Source: Eonycteris spelaea (taxonomy: Eukaryota > Chordata > Mammalia > Chiroptera > Pteropodidae). Taken from it: 64,000 nt of DNA. This document shows, one piece after another, positions 38,216 through 53,040 of the stretch. A program made the translations under genes and the position numbers. The stretch is from assembly GCA_003508835.1 (NCBI GenBank), contig PUFA01000034.1:2046001-2110000 (forward strand), in the 5' to 3' direction. The notes beneath the pieces were generated by a model. The model made no database searches. It was not told the DNA's origin and worked only from the letters and a program-made list of their open reading frames with translations. Position 1 is the first letter of the stretch. Every line of letters starts with the position of its first letter.

Positions 38216-38719
38216 CGCGGTGCATTCTACGCCCTTCGAGGGAGATGCGCCTGGAGTTCCGTGCGGGACTCTGAGCGTCTCAGGCCAGAGCCTCTGCGCC
38301 AGTCACTCGACTTCTCCAGCACCCACTCTGGAGCTGCCTGGGTCCCCATGTGACGGTCACCTGAGCCGTGGCTGGAAACAGCACGGATGAGGGGGGAGCT
38401 GGGTTCCGGGGAGAGAGGGGTGCAGGTGACCATTTTCAGGGTCCTTGGCGATGTGTGGACTACAGGGTCAGAACAGGCTCCTCGTGGAACAGAAGGGTGG
38501 GTCTGGCCTTGCCCCCTAGGTTTTTTTTTATCATGAATGTAAATATGGCTTGAGGACCACCTGGTAGAGATGTCGGAGAGGGGACGAGGGTCTGAGCTGA
38601 TTGCTGAACCTATCAAACTACAAATCCCTTCCCGCCCGGAAGTCCTTGTTCTCATTGCAGCTGTGACCTGTTCGAGCTCCCAAATCTGCTGTTCCACGTC
38701 CCGGTTTGTAGCCACGTTT

Positions 38720-39420
38720 CCAGGCTCATCTGCCTAAAATCGCACTTTGACCTTGCCGCCTCCCTACTGAAAATCATTGAGTGGCTCCTTTCTTTCCAAC
38801 ACACTGAGCCCAAAATCTTACTAGCAAGGACGCTCCGGCTCAGCCACCACCTGCCTCTCTTCTTATCACCCACCGCAGTCCTGGGGGCTTGGCCGGGGTC
38901 CGCCTCACTCCGTGTCTGGATCGGCACCTGCCCCCACCCCTGCCCCCTGTGCGCACCGTGGCTGCAGCCCTTGAAACGCGGGCAGCCCACACCTGAATCT
39001 CCAGGCCGCACGCCGCCTCCTCCTCGGGCCATGACCCTGCCCTCCGGTTCTCAGAGCCCGGTCCTTGCCCTGGCCCCGCCCTGTTTCCCCGACACCAGGC
39101 ACTCGCACGCGTGTCCATCACACAGTGTCCACACCCGTGACTGTCTCCCCGGGGCCTTGAAAAACCTCCATCCCCGCTCCTCCATCCCGATGGAGCGGCT
39201 GGCCTTCGCCAGAGGAACCCCCCGACCTGGGCAGCTGAGCGCCAGGACAAAGCACAGCTCCCAACCAGGCGCGGCGGCCCGGGATGCCCCCTCTGCCGCT
39301 GCGAGGGCCGCCCTACCCGAGCCTGCGTGTTCCTCGTGAATCCTGCTTCCCCACCTCACCTCCCCGTGCTCCGCAGAGCAGCTCGCTTCCAGAAGCCATC
39401 AAAAAATAAGCCGCCCCCCC
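38720..39420 (+). repeat. L2 fragment, sense, CpG-rich
   Basis: 'ccctactgaaaatcattgagtggctcc', split for length, then 'gagcccaaaatcttac' and 'ccttgccctggcc' type phrases follow the L2 ORF2 3' half. No frame survives. Confidence 0.5.
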
Positions 39421-39635
39421 CCCGCGTTTCTGCCCGCCGCAGACGGTAGATGGGTCTCCCAGGCCCCCTCACACGCATCCGCATCGGCTCTGTCCCTGGT
39501 TCCCCTACATGTGCAGGGTTCCCTCCGCCCGTGCTGGGACAGTGCCAAGGGCCACCCGGACCCTCCTGTACTGTCTCTCTCTTCCCCTTCCCCTGCCCCT
39601 ATAAGCAAGCTTAAGATTTTTTCATCTTAAAAAAT

Positions 39636-39653
39636 AAATAAATAAATAAAACC
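39636..39653 (+). repeat. (AAAT)n
   Basis: Short run of AAAT units after 'atcttaa'. Confidence 0.9.
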
Positions 39654-40239
39654 CCAGAAAACAAACAAAAACCCCCTCCCTGCTGATGGCTCTCGGCCTT
39701 GGCTGTGCCTTTGGAAGTCCCAGGCCAGTTCACAGAAATCTCTCGTAGGGACTGGATAGCCCCTGCTAGTCCAGCAGGCAGCCAAGTCTGAGAGGCGGGG
39801 CCCCCGCCCGCTTCCTCATCGCCTGGGTATGGTCCTGTCTCATCAGCACAACCGATGACCTTTTTGGATAACTTATTCTCCACTGTCACCGTGTCATCTC
39901 TCCCACTGTAGCCCGGCTCTACCCTCCTACCCCTCCTACCCCTGCCCCACCAAAACCTTCTCTCCAATGACTTCCTTCTCTCAACATCCTCCTACCCTCT
40001 CCCGCCTCCCCGCACCCTTCTGATTGCTCCCCCGTGCTCCCCCTCTGCCTCCTGACCGCCCCGTCTCACCCCCATCCTCTGCTCTGGCGGGGTGTCCCCG
40101 GCTTTTGTCCTTGGTTCTCTTTTGTCTCTCCCACGCCCTCTTGAGGTATTTTCCCTGCTACGGCTTGCAAATCTGCACTTCTCGCCCTGACCTTCCTGAG
40201 CGCCCGTCACACTCCCCGCTGCCTACGTGACTATCCGAT

Positions 40240-40990
40240 GGACACTGAAGCCCAACCTCATCTAAACGGTCCATCTTTCCACCAAAAACCTGTTCTCCAC
40301 GTGCCTTCCCTATCTAGATTCCTGTCACCAAACCACCACCCAGTCTGCCAAGCCAGAATCCAGATGACAAATTCCTCCCCACCCACATCCGATGGATCAC
40401 CAGGCTGTCGCACTCTCTGGAACCCACTTGCTTTGAGGCAGGCGCACTGGCCCCGGCGTCGTTCGTCCCCTGGACTTTTCAAGGGGGCCTGCACGAGCCG
40501 GTCCTCCCTCAGGCTCCGTCCTGCCCCACTCACAACCCGCCCCCGCCCTCCCCTGTCTACCGGCGCCCTCTTTGCAAGATGCACATCTGTGCGTGCCTCT
40601 CCTCCGGGTGAGATCCCCTGATGCCTCTTCCCTATCACAGGACGACGTGCAAGCTCCCTGGCAGGTCACGCCAAGCCCTGCGAGGCCCACACCTCGGCCT
40701 CCTCTCCTGATCTCCTGTCTGTCCCTTCCCCCACACTGTTCCGTGCTCCAACACGACAGATCGGTGCCTCGCCCGTGTCCACATATTCATTCAGCAAACA
40801 TTGACCGAGAACCCACCGTGAGCAGAAATGCCGTTCTAGCCCTCAGAGATGTTTGGTCTAGCAGGGAACAAACAGAGCTTACACTCCACGCGGGGACATC
40901 TGTCCTGTGCTGTGACACTTGTCTAGAGTCTAATACCTCCCCAGCCAGGTGGGAAAAAGGCCAACCAGAGAATCTGGCCTCCTGGCTTGG
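40240..40990 (+). repeat. L2-like fragment and a copy of the repeat seen at 6655
   Basis: 40240-40740 resembles the L2 upstream part ('aaattcctcccc'). 40788-40880 has 'ttcattcagcaaacattgacc' and 'gccgttctagccctcagag'. Boundaries and names are uncertain. Confidence 0.35.
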
Positions 40991-40999
40991 TCCCTGCCC

Positions 41000-41230
41000 A
41001 GCTTGTAAAAGCGAGGTCAGATGACTTGCTCTATCTCTACTTCAGTTTCTTTCTCTGTAAAACGAGGGTGATGATAATAATTTGCCTTAGAGGGTTGATG
41101 TGTGGATAAAATAAACAAGCACCTGCTAAGGGCTTACTCAGGTGTGCAGTCAGGCCTCACTGGACATTCACTTTCCGTATGTGCGGCCCCCTCTGGTCTT
41201 TACCCTAGACTGTAAACCATGTCAGGGCGA
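41000..41230 (+). repeat. MIR followed by an L2/MIR-like tail
   Basis: 'cttcagtttctttctctgtaa', 'gagggtgatgataataatttg' and 'agagggttgatgtg' are MIR; 'gactgtaaaccatgtcagg' resembles an L2-type 3' tail. Confidence 0.55.
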
Positions 41231-41249
41231 GCAGGGACCATGACTTACA

Positions 41250-41835
41250 AATGAAAGAACACACACGTGCCTCCAGTCTCTGGGAGCTCAGGTGTCCAAA
41301 AGTATAAAAGAAGAAAGCCGTTTCGAGACGCTTTAACTCGTAATGAGGGGCTGTGCTTTACATTTGCAAATGACACATTTCAAGAGGTGTCAGAGTGTTC
41401 ATCTTTGACTCAATACTTCCTTTTAGAGGATTCGATTTACAGCAATGATCACAGTGAGTGCCAAGATGTTCATCTCAATGCATATATAAGAGAAAAAAAA
41501 AAAAGGAAGTTAACGTCAATTTCTAATACTCGGAAAATGGTTAAATAATGCGCGGTGTGTCTCATACATTCTCCTTGCAGGAAAACGCCGCGAAGGAGCG
41601 CATATGGTGTCGAGGTGGGGGGGAGAAAGGGCCACGCAACATCGATTCTGCAGCACGATTTCCGTTTTGGGAAAAAAAGAAAAGTTCACAGATAAAAGAT
41701 CAGGAGAAAATGTGCCTCTGGTTAGTGGGATTTGGAGTGACTTTTCTCCTGCTTCTTGGTACCGCCGAATGTTTGGCATCCATGATTTTGAAACCCTCTC
41801 CTACAAACAGTACGAACATGGAATTTGAAAAAGGA
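41250..41835 (+). repeat. Probable HAL1/L1 3' remnant, sense
   Basis: 'aaatggttaaataatg' and 'gtgcctctggttagtggga' with 'gagtgacttttctcctgc' resemble the HAL1/L1ME 3' end. Weak match. Confidence 0.4.
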
Positions 41836-42842
41836 ACACCTTGCCAAAAGTCCAGCCGGCTTTCTCACCTCCTTGAGGAGTGTGCCGAAAGTATCGCATT
41901 TAAACACTGGATCCTTTCCTTTCTTCCTCACGAGGTAGGGCTGAAACAAGGAGGGGGGGCAGTATGGCCCCCACACTGAAATCTCACGATGCCGAGCGGG
42001 GGCTTTCAAGGCCTGAGCTCTCGACTCTTCCACGTCAGGCATGAATGGCTGTCGTCTTAGACGCCCTGGGCTGGCAGGTCCACAGACGGGGCTGACATTC
42101 GAGCTGCCATCGCCCTGCCCACTCAGGTGAGGCCAGGAGGGAATGCCAGGCGAGGCGGTATGGTCCCCAGGGACTAAAGGCACAGGCTCTGAGACAAGCC
42201 GAGCAGAGCTCCACGTCCCAGAACCTGGTCGTAGGGACCCTTTGCACTTCCTGGATTTTCAGACGGACGGAGACAGCTCAGAAGAGATGCAGGAGCATTG
42301 GTCTGGCCTCAGAAAACCCAGTCGTTCCCCGAGCCTCCACCCAGCTATGTGGCTGTGAGGAAGTCCCTGGAGCCCATGGGACCTGTTTTCATCCCCTGTC
42401 AACTGCATAGGATGGGCTTAGACTTCAGGTCAGTCCCACCATCTCTAAAGGGCTAACGTTAAGCCTTGCTGCCGCGTGTCCTTCCCCCATGAACGAACAA
42501 GCGTCAGTGGGTCTTTGTGGCGTGTGCTGCCCTCTTACCTCCTGGGAGAGGCGGACCCTGCCTATCAGCCCCATGGGGTTTAGTAGACCACTCTGCCTGC
42601 CGAGGTGACCACCCTGGACGTGCCCTCCACCCCTCTGCCTCACCGAGCCTCACACACACTTTTGGCAGGGTCTTCCTGACCTCCACCATCACCCCCGCCC
42701 CGGGCGTCCAGTGCAGAGGAGGGTCTCACCGTCACGGGGAGGGGGCTGGTCCCAGCATCCAGCCAGGAGGTCAGTCCAGGCAGCATGAATCAATGTGAAG
42801 AGCTGGTCCCTAGGGAAGGAGCAGATAGGAGCAGAAGCTCTA

Positions 42843-42912
42843 CCGAGTGCATGCACACATGAACATGCGTGCGCACCTGTGTGTGTGCACGTGTGTGCGC
42901 ACGCGTGTGGCT
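42843..42912 (+). repeat. Degenerate (GT/GC)n microsatellite
   Basis: Alternating purine-pyrimidine run with 'tgcgtgcgcac' and 'gtgtgtgtgcacgtgtg' blocks. Confidence 0.85.
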
Positions 42913-43229
42913 TTGGCATGATTAAAATTCCAATGGGAGGAGGCAGACTCTGACATGGCTGTGGTGGACCTCACCAAAGGGTTTCATCAAAGGGTGATTC
43001 GTGTAGGTTTTTCATTTTGGACCGACAGATTTCAGACAGTGTCTACTGTCCCGAGACAGTCTGTCTAGTGGCTGGTTCTGTGTAAGCCCTTGTCCCATGG
43101 TCCTCGAGTATCTGGCACACGCATTCGTTAAAGGAATGAAGGCAGGGGACGGACTTGCCAAGGGCGGAAGGGGGTGGCCCCCAAATTGAGGGCCTCAAAC
43201 ACCCGGGCTGCAGAAGTTCTTGGTGTAGC

Positions 43230-43326
43230 TTCATGCCTTTAGAATCTTGTAAAAATGTGCGTCTCTCACTACTTCCCGGGTGATGCGGCTGCTCCAGGGA
43301 CCACGCTTTGAGAACTGCCACTCTCG
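43230..43326 (+). repeat. MER5A (hAT-Charlie) end
   Basis: 'cccgggtgatgcggctgctcc' then 'agggaccacgctttgagaac' is the MER5A right end. Confidence 0.75.
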
Positions 43327-43554
43327 GTGCGGGTAGAAACGCACGAAGTGGGCTCCGAGGACAACGCCGGGGAGCCACAGGAGACGACTGTCCCTGGGTC
43401 CGGCAGCCAGCCGACACGGGTCAGTCCTGGGTGCATAACGATGGCTCTTTGAGGAAAACAAACAAGATGTGCTTTTTCTCTCTCCAGGGTCTTCATGAAA
43501 ATGTCATTTCCTCGGAGATGCTGTCTCGGATGACATCGGTTTAGCAGATCTTCA

Positions 43555-43985
43555 TTCTTTTTTAGGCATTTTATTTTATTATGAGTTTCAAGTACACAGC
43601 ACACAGGTTAGACATTTATATAGTTTGAAACGATTCCCCCGGATTGCTCTCTCTGGCTCTACACACTGCATTGATGCTAACTGCATCCCCATCCCTGGGA
43701 CCATCTGTCAATTACTAATTCGTTCTTCTTTAACCCTTTTCCCCTTTCTCCCAGCCCCCACCCCATCTCTGGCCATACCAAATTGTCCTTTGTCTTTCAG
43801 TCTGTTTTTGATTAGTTTGATTAGTTTTTGTTTGTTAGACTCCACATATCAGTGAAATCACGTGGTATTTATCTTTCTCTGACTTATGTCGTGCTCAGCA
43901 TAATAACCTCTAGGTCCATCCATGTCGTTGCAAATGGGAGGATTTCATTATTTTATGGTTGAGTAATAGTCCTATCCTTAACCAT
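43555..43985 (-). repeat. L1M 3' region, antisense on + strand
   Basis: 'gtttcaagtacacagc', 'gacatttatatagtttg', 'atctttctctgacttatgtc', 'taggtccatccatgtcg' and 'atttcattattttatggttg' follow an antisense L1. Confidence 0.8.
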
Positions 43986-44044
43986 AGGGTTCCCTGTCAC
44001 GTTCTCTTTATCATGGATCAGTACAGAGCTGCACTTCCTACTTA

Positions 44045-44195
44045 GCTGCTTATGTGTTTGTTGTCCACTGTATCCCATGAGATGCAGGTTTCTTGAGGGC
44101 CGTGGCTCTGTCTTGTCGCCGCGGAATTCCTGTCTCCTAGAACAGCATCTCGTCCACTGCCGACACTCAGTAAGCATCTGCTGTGTAATAGGGGC
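44045..44195 (+). repeat. L2 3' tail
   Basis: 'gcaggtttcttgagggccg', 'gtggctctgtcttgtc' and 'cactcagtaagcatctgctg' match the L2 tail. Confidence 0.6.
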
Positions 44196-44704
44196 CTTCG
44201 CCATCCTGGGGAGCAAACCGAGTTCCTGGCGCCCAGAGTGAGCGTGGAACAGGTGGCCTTGGCCATGCCATGGACCCTGATCTACTCCCAGGATTCTTAG
44301 CAGACCAGTTCTGCAGAGTCTCTGCACGGCGTGTGGCAGTGGGTGAGGCCACAGCTCTCAATACTCTACTGTCATTTTTCATGAGCCATCACACGCCTGG
44401 CCCAAACCAAAAGGGGAAATGAGGGGGACGTGATGGAATGATGGGCCTCATTCCAGGGGCCCCTAAGTGTGACAGCAGTTCCTACTCTTAGTGCTATTAA
44501 AGCCCCGAGTCCATATCTGCAAGGACCAGGCCAAGGGTTTTCCCCAAACCCCGAGCTCCAGGTGCTCCCTGGTGTGCTGAGCGGAGCTCGCTGGTGAGGC
44601 AGGCTTCCCTGTGCCCTGCTTGGAGGGCCACCAGGCAGAACGCCGAGCAGACCTGCTCCAGCAACCTCCCTCCAGCTTGGGCCTGGCAGTGGACCACGGG
44701 CATC

Positions 44705-44745
44705 ACACAACACCGCACGCACACACACGCACACGCCCACACAGC
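44705..44745 (+). repeat. (CA)n microsatellite
   Basis: CA and CG alternation, about 38 bases. Confidence 0.85.
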
Positions 44746-45054
44746 CCCTGGATGCCCCAGATGGTGGCACTGGGCTCAGAACTGGCCATTCCCCACCCCG
44801 CGGACGTGCCACAGCCCGGACAGCCTGGAGCTGTGGTGGAACTGGCGTCAGAGGCTGAACTGCTGCTGACATCTCAATCCCGCAGCCGGGGCCTGAAGCA
44901 CACGCTCTGGGCCTTTATGTTTATTTACGTGTTTGACAGTGGTTTTCAGGGAAGGTGGTGGGGAGGGGCCTACTGGAACTGCGTCTCAGTCTGGTTTATG
45001 TGTGTGGTCTCTATGGACACAAATTATAGTGAAATTCAGGCTCACTAAATGCAC

Positions 45055-45300
45055 CAATATATCTGGATTAGATTAGAACAGGAAAAGGACATTTAGTGGG
45101 AAAACTGGTGAAATCCGAATACAGTCTAGAGTTTAGTTAATAGTAACGTACTGTTAGTTTTGACATGTACCCCCATTGTGTAAGAGGCTAACATTAGGAG
45201 AAGCTGGCCCGGGGTGTATGGGACACTCCATGCTATCTTTTGCAATTCTTCCGTAAATCTAAATTATTTCTCCAAAAAAAGCTTATTTAAAAAAAAAATC
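45055..45300 (+). repeat. L1M 3' end, sense
   Basis: 'tagagtttagttaatagtaac', 'ctaacattaggagaagctgg', 'gtgtatgggacactcc' and 'ttccgtaaatctaaattat' follow the L1MA/MB tail. Confidence 0.78.
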
Positions 45301-45359
45301 AGTCCCAAAGTTTTATGACCCAATAAATATCGATTTGAGATTTCACTAGCAAATCCATT

Positions 45360-46330
45360 ATTCAGTTTAACTTTTATATTTTATTATATTGTTACATAGT
45401 AAGGTGCACAAATTTGTGTGTACAGCTCATCGAATTTTTGCATGCGGTGCACCCTCCTGACCTGACCAGCACCGGAGCAAACATTGGGATGTTCCAGCAC
45501 CCAGAAGCCTCCTTCCACCCCCTTCCCAGTGAAGAGCATCTCCTCCCCAGACCCGGGCACTACCTTGTCCTGTATACCAGACTGGTTTAGCCATTCTTGT
45601 ACGTCATTTAAATAGTTCATAAAGTATGTACTCTTTTGAGTCTGGCTTCTTTTTCTCGACATCACACCTGAAAATCAGCCACGCGTTGGTGTACAGAAGT
45701 AGTTCATTCCTTTTATCATTGGGTAATAAATAGTCCATTGCATGAAGAGTCCCCAATTTAGTTATTTACTCATTCTATGTTTGACTGCCGCTTGAGTTGT
45801 TTCCAGTTTGAGACTCTTACAAAGGAAGCTGCTGTAAACATTCTCATGCATGTCTTCGGCAGCGTGTGCCCACATGTCTCTCGGATGTGTACTTCAGGCT
45901 GGAATCGCCGGACCATAGAGTATCTGCATGTTCAGCCTGAGAAACCTGGCTGCTCGCCGAAGTGCTCGTACCAGTTACACGTCCTCCAGAAACCCACGAG
46001 AGTTTCGGTTGCATCAGACCCTTGCCAACACTTGCTGCTGTCAATCTTTTTCATCTTAGTCCTTCTAGGGGGCACCTCATGATTTTCATTTGCATTTCCC
46101 TGATGACCATGTGTTTAGCAGCTCTTAGGATATCTTCTTAAACAGCGAAGTGCCTGTTCAAGCTTTTGGCCTCTTCTTATGGGATGGTTGGCCTTTTTCT
46201 TATTGGTTTGGGATGCTCTTTATATATGCTGAATGCAAGTCCACTGTCAGATATATGTGTAGTAAATACCTTCTCCCCACCCATGACTTTTCTTTCCCTC
46301 TTAGTGGTGTCTTTCAAAGATTAGATTAGT
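45360..46330 (-). repeat. Old L1, antisense on + strand
   Basis: 'atagtccattgcatgaag', 'gttgtttccagtttg', 'tcatttgcatttccctgatg', 'tctttatatatgctgaatgc' and 'ccactgtcagatatatg' follow the antisense ORF2 end. No frame survives. Confidence 0.75.
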
Positions 46331-46384
46331 TCAGCTTTAACCAAATCAACTATTGCTTTCTTTTTTTCATTCAAATCAGATGAC

Positions 46385-46600
46385 TTCGGCATTTGTATAC
46401 ATCCGGAACTAGAAGGAACTTTAGGGATCATTTGTGCCAGTGGTTCTTGAGTCTCATGTTCGCTAGAATAACTGGAGCAGCTTTGCAAAAAATACCCGTG
46501 CCTAGGCCTCACTACCAGAGATTATGAATCACTTGGCCGGGGGTGGTGCCCGGGAATAGTATGATTATAAAAGCTCCCTGGGGAGTTCTAACAAATGGTT
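46385..46600 (+). repeat. MER5-like fragment in a second old repeat
   Basis: 'tagaaggaactttagggatcat' begins one old repeat; 'gccagtggttcttgagtctc', 'ctaggcctcactaccagaga' and 'ggcccgggaata' style phrases resemble MER5. Confidence 0.45.
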
Positions 46601-47682
46601 AGAACTGGAACCTCATTGAGAGAGTCTCAGAGAGTGACTTTCTGCTTGGCAGTCACCTAATGCCCGATCCCATTCCTGCCTCAGCTCAGGATGCTTAACA
46701 GACCATTGAGGCTTCCGGGGTGGTTGGTGGAGGGCAGCCCCCCGCACGGTCCTCAGAGCCTTCCTCTCTCAACCTCTCGGTCGTCTGGGACAGTCCTGGT
46801 CAGTGCCCGTTGTCTTGGGGACACGCCTCTTTTCACCCTCAGAAGTGTCCTGATTAGGACAGCATGCTGCAGGGCTGCCCTACCTTGAGTGTGCGCTGCC
46901 CCTGGCCTGCACGCCCCTGGCCTCAGCCTCCTGACTCGGCTGGGTACACTTGCGGGGTCTGGAACACACCTGGTAGGCATCCCCAGAGCAGAGGGCCCTA
47001 GCTTCCCCTGCTAGCAACGACCAGGCCTAATTCCTCATCCTTTCAGCTGGATCAACTGAACCCCACACAGAGAAGCTGCACCCGATAAGGGGCCAGTGCC
47101 GGGAACCACACTCAGACCCGAACCCAAAGCCACACCTCCAACTCCCGACCCGCGAAAATTCCATTTAACCACCGTCGCGCCACAGAGGCGCGGCTCAGCC
47201 TCAACAGCCCATGGCTGTTGTCATGGATCCCCTGTCATTCAACTGCCCGATTGACCCGATAGCAGGACATCTGATCAGAGGGGTTCGGATCGGTGGCAGG
47301 GAGCAAGCCCCTTCTTCCACAGGGACAGCTGACGAAGGCCCATGAAGATCCCAGAGGTCACAGAGGCGTCAGCCCCTACATTCAGGCCAGGTTTTCTCAA
47401 GACGTCACCCTCAGGACGAGGGAGGTGCTGCCTCCTCTCTGCTCTTTCTACGTGGCAAGACCTAGGCAAGCGCAGCACCCTTTCCCCTCTCTCTTCGCCT
47501 CTGCCTGGTGACACACCTGTTGCCACAAAAACCGAGTGCCCCCGAGCAGCTCGGTGGCACGGCCACGCAGCCAGCGGCTCGACCCCTGTCGCCCGCTCTG
47601 TCGTCCGGCGGTGTCCGATCCATCGGAATTTCATTCCTGCCTTCACCCGCATCGCCCGTACAAAACACTTGCTTCTGACGGT

Positions 47683-48095
47683 AGCGGGTTGAATGCCGTT
47701 TCCCCCAAAACGTATCCCTGCCCTAAACCCCAGAATCTGAATTTGACATTAGTTGAAAAAGAGTCTTTGCAGATGTCACCGTGTGAAGGATCACCCTGGA
47801 TCAGCCAGGCGCGCCCTAAATCCGATGACAAGTGTCCTGATTAAGGGACAGAAGAGAAAACACAGGGAAGGAGGAGAAAGGCAGCAGAGGGCAGAGGCGT
47901 TGCGTGATAAAGCCAGGAGCCCAGGAGTGCCTGGGTTCACCCGAAGCTGGAAAGCGCCTCAGCGTAGCACAGCCTTTCGGACACCTTGCTTTCGGACATC
48001 CAGCCCCCAGAACAGTGAGAGAATAAATTTCGGTTGCTTAAGCCATCGAGTTTGTGGTGATTTGTTATGGCAGCCTTGGGAAACCGACTCACAGA
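47683..48095 (+). repeat. MLT1/MaLR-type solo LTR, sense
   Basis: 'gttgaatgccgtttcccccaaa', 'agtctttgcagatgtcaccg', 'gccctaaatccgatgacaag', 'cttgctttcggacatccagc' and 'gtgagagaataaatttc' give the complete LTR order. The polyadenylation signal AATAAA is at 48022-48027. No internal viral sequence flanks it, so it is a solo LTR. It ends about 535 bases below the old NEU2 stop, on the opposite strand. Confidence 0.72.
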
Positions 48096-48179
48096 CTTAA
48101 ATTAGCTTGATTTTCCTAGCCCGCTCACCTCCCTGCCAAGCTGCTCCCCACCCTATCTGCCCTAAAGCGTTATCTAGGA

Positions 48180-48182
48180 ACA

Positions 48183-48225
<43 letters not shown>
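48180..48225 (+). repeat. (CA)n microsatellite
   Basis: About 45 bases of nearly pure CA. Confidence 0.97.
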
Positions 48226-48226
<1 letters not shown>

Positions 48227-48549
48227 AGCGCCTTTACATCTTTGTCTCAGCCTCTCCTGGGGGCACGAGGAGCTTTTCCCAAGAAGAAATGGAATGCACT
48301 AGGTAATTCATCAGGGCCTCACGGGAGCTTGGGCCTGGGGGCGCCGGCAGGCTGAGCCCTGCGGAGCTCTCTGCCTTGCCCTGTCCAGGGGCTCTGGGAA
48401 GCCAGGTTCCTTCGGTTTCCAGGTAAAAGTAGAATCCCGGGAAGATAAAACAACAAAGAACAAGAGCCAAGAGGCAGACCTCACGCATTCCGTGATGGGA
48501 ATCAAGAGCTGCCTGCAAAGTTCAGAGGCAAACGCATTAGACTCTCAGC

Positions 48550-48578
48550 TGGTGGGGGTGGGGGTGGGGTGGGGGCCA
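48550..48578 (+). other. G-run cluster below NEU2
   Basis: Four runs of four or five G in 28 bases, 52-80 bases beyond the old NEU2 stop. A quadruplex is possible on the plus strand, with a C-rich sequence in NEU2 RNA. Confidence 0.7.
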
Positions 48579-48629
48579 GCAGCGGGGCTTCGGGCCAGCG
48601 GGAGCCCTCTTGGGCAGCACGTGGCAGGC

Positions 48630-48676
48630 TCACCGAGAGGAGAATTCGGCTGGGAAGGCTTGTTTCAGGGTGAACA
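48630..48676 (-). pseudogene. NEU2: Out-of-frame remnant of the NEU2 C-terminus
   Basis: Just past the early stop, another frame still reads the conserved sialidase ending (MFTLKQAFPAE) and then a few residues unlike human, closing at TGA 48632-48630. This shows that the true end of the gene was here and that the coding sequence was interrupted only recently in evolutionary terms. No minus-strand AATAAA was seen just below. Confidence 0.85.
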
Positions 48677-51082
<2,406 letters not shown>

Positions 51083-51775
51083 TCAGTCACATCCTGAGAG
51101 CCAAGCGAGCGAGCCAACCAAGGCTGGGGTGGCCTGTCCTCTTCCCATGTGGGGCTCATCCCTCTACATTATATTTTAAAACCCTGTCTGCCAGTTCTGC
51201 ATGGCCTCTCGTGGAGTCTGGCGGTACCCTGTCCATGAGCCATCTGGGAAGGGGTATTTGGAAAAGCGTATTTTGGTTGGATTTTTCTTATAAGTTAACA
51301 AACCTCGTTAAGACAAATTTGTGATAACCTTCAACTGCTTTCGCCAAACCTAACACATCGATCACGTGCCAAACCTTGGATAGGATAAGTGTGCTTGCCA
51401 AGTGGCGTTCTGCAGCTGTCCAACTGCCAGAAAATGACACATGGGAGCTTTTTATAACTCCAGGCCCTAGAAAGTTGCCTTAGAAAAAAAAGAAAAAGAA
51501 GGAGAAAGCCTTATTCTCCAGGCTCTCCTCCCCAGAATGCCTGAGGCTGAGTACCCAGCTGCCTACATCTGTGGGAGCCACCCCGGGGGCAGGGAAGGGG
51601 GCGTCTGGATGGGAAGAGAAAGAAGCCCCAGACAGCTCACCTGGGCTGGTGGGGAGGGGTCCTCCAGAGAAAATAGAAAAAGAAAATAGAAACTAAAAAT
51701 AAGCTTTGGGCCAAAAAAGGTAGAGAAGGCCAGAGATGACTTGGTGACCGTGAGTGGCAGTGGCCTCTGGGCTGG

Positions 51776-52600
51776 TGCTACCAAAAGTAGGGTCCTCTCC
51801 CGGCACGTTGTCCAGGCCCTCGATGTCTCAAATGAAGAACTGAGCAAGACCCCGAAACCCAGCAGAAGGGAAAAGCTTTATTAGAAGGGAAAGTAAAGCA
51901 ACAGTAGAGTTCCAGACGTGCAAGCCGGCCCGAGCCAGAGGAGAGCGGCTGGAAGGCCTGGTAACAAAGGCTTTGGGGTTTTTATCCCCTTTGCTGTGGG
52001 CGGTCACGTTTCTTGGAGTGGGCTTCCTTGATTGACAACTAAGATTGACAGGACTCCGTGATTCATCATTAGCTTCCTGCGCAGGTTCGGTCCCAGAACG
52101 CAGTCTGTTGTAATGATACTAAGGGAACTGCCAGGCATATGCATCATATTATAATGATGGTATAATGAGTCTCAGGTAAATTGAAGGTCCTCAGGGTCTT
52201 TATTGCGCAGGTGCGAGTGACTGGCCGAAACTAGTACCTAATTTTCCTCTCACACGTTTCTTTCTATAAGTTACTTTTAGCCTAAAAATGCCTTCTGACT
52301 TGCTTAATTGTGGGTGGGCTGGGGCAGACCCTTTCTAGAATAGGATGACCTCAGTGACTCTGCAGATGGACCCGAGACCCCCTAACTAACTTTCCTGCCT
52401 AACTCTTTTCTAAGAGCCATGAACTCCCTTATTATTAGTGTGGATGTTGAGGGACAGGCGGTCCCTTCCGTATCTGCTTCCTGCTGAGAATGGCCATAGT
52501 CCCTGCCTACTGGGGTTTCATGGCGCTCTTTCCCTCTCTGCCTCAGTCAGGGCGGGGTCTTGGGTTTCCTGCTGAAGTGCCACCTCAGTCCTTAGACAAG
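51776..52600 (-). repeat. Retroviral-type LTR (ERV1-like), oriented as NEU2
   Basis: Read on the minus strand, this block has the layout of a gammaretrovirus-like LTR. There is a long upstream part, a TATA-like element GGATAAAAAC around 51979-51986, an AATAAA signal at 51882-51877, then an R-U5-like stretch ending ...GGTAGCA at 51776. The upstream limit is a guess. It sits about 720 bases above the NEU2 exon acceptor. No viral gene was recognised next to it, so it may be a solo LTR. The family is not identified. Confidence 0.55.
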
Positions 52601-53040
52601 GAAGAGAAGAACTTGTTATTTAGATCACATATCTACTAATTTTCTATTATTGATTTGCCTATTAAGCAAGTAAGGGAAAACAGGTTTGGTTAATCTATTC
52701 CTTAAAGAATTAAAAACCTTTGGCCTAAAGTCCCCTCCGCTCTCAGACTCTAAGGACCTTGCCTGGCCTAAAGCCATTTCTGCTTACAATGGACCCATGA
52801 TCTTTATCAATAGCCAGAGGACCTGAGTCACCAGTTTCAGAGCAATTATCAGCATTTGAGGGAGAGGGCCTTTTTTCCCAAAGAAAGGGGCAAAGAAAAC
52901 CCATAACTAGGTTTCCTTAAAAAATAAAAAAAAATAAAAAAAGATTAAGAACTCTGCCAGAAATGGCAGGGTTCATTTCCTGCTAAAAAAAAAAAATTAA
53001 GAATTTTACAAGTGATATCCCACATCACTGGGACACCCAG
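52600..53040. other. AT-rich stretch upstream of the LTR
   Basis: A-rich runs (about 52918-52945 and 52985-53000) with a duplicated 'gattaagaa/attaagaat' motif. It may be more of the same retroviral element or a separate insertion. I cannot say. Confidence 0.3.

Larger units (their letters stand above)
31451..48629. other. Intergenic region between NEU2 and INPP5D
   Basis: This 17 kb spacer contains no recognised gene. It is a patchwork of L1, L2, MIR, MER5 and LTR remnants listed individually. The part from 31.4 to about 35 kb is GC-rich with no named repeat and could hold INPP5D enhancers, given the nearness to the promoter. Open frames up to 278 codons (37080-37916) occur but lack domains and run across repeats. 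Confidence 0.8.
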
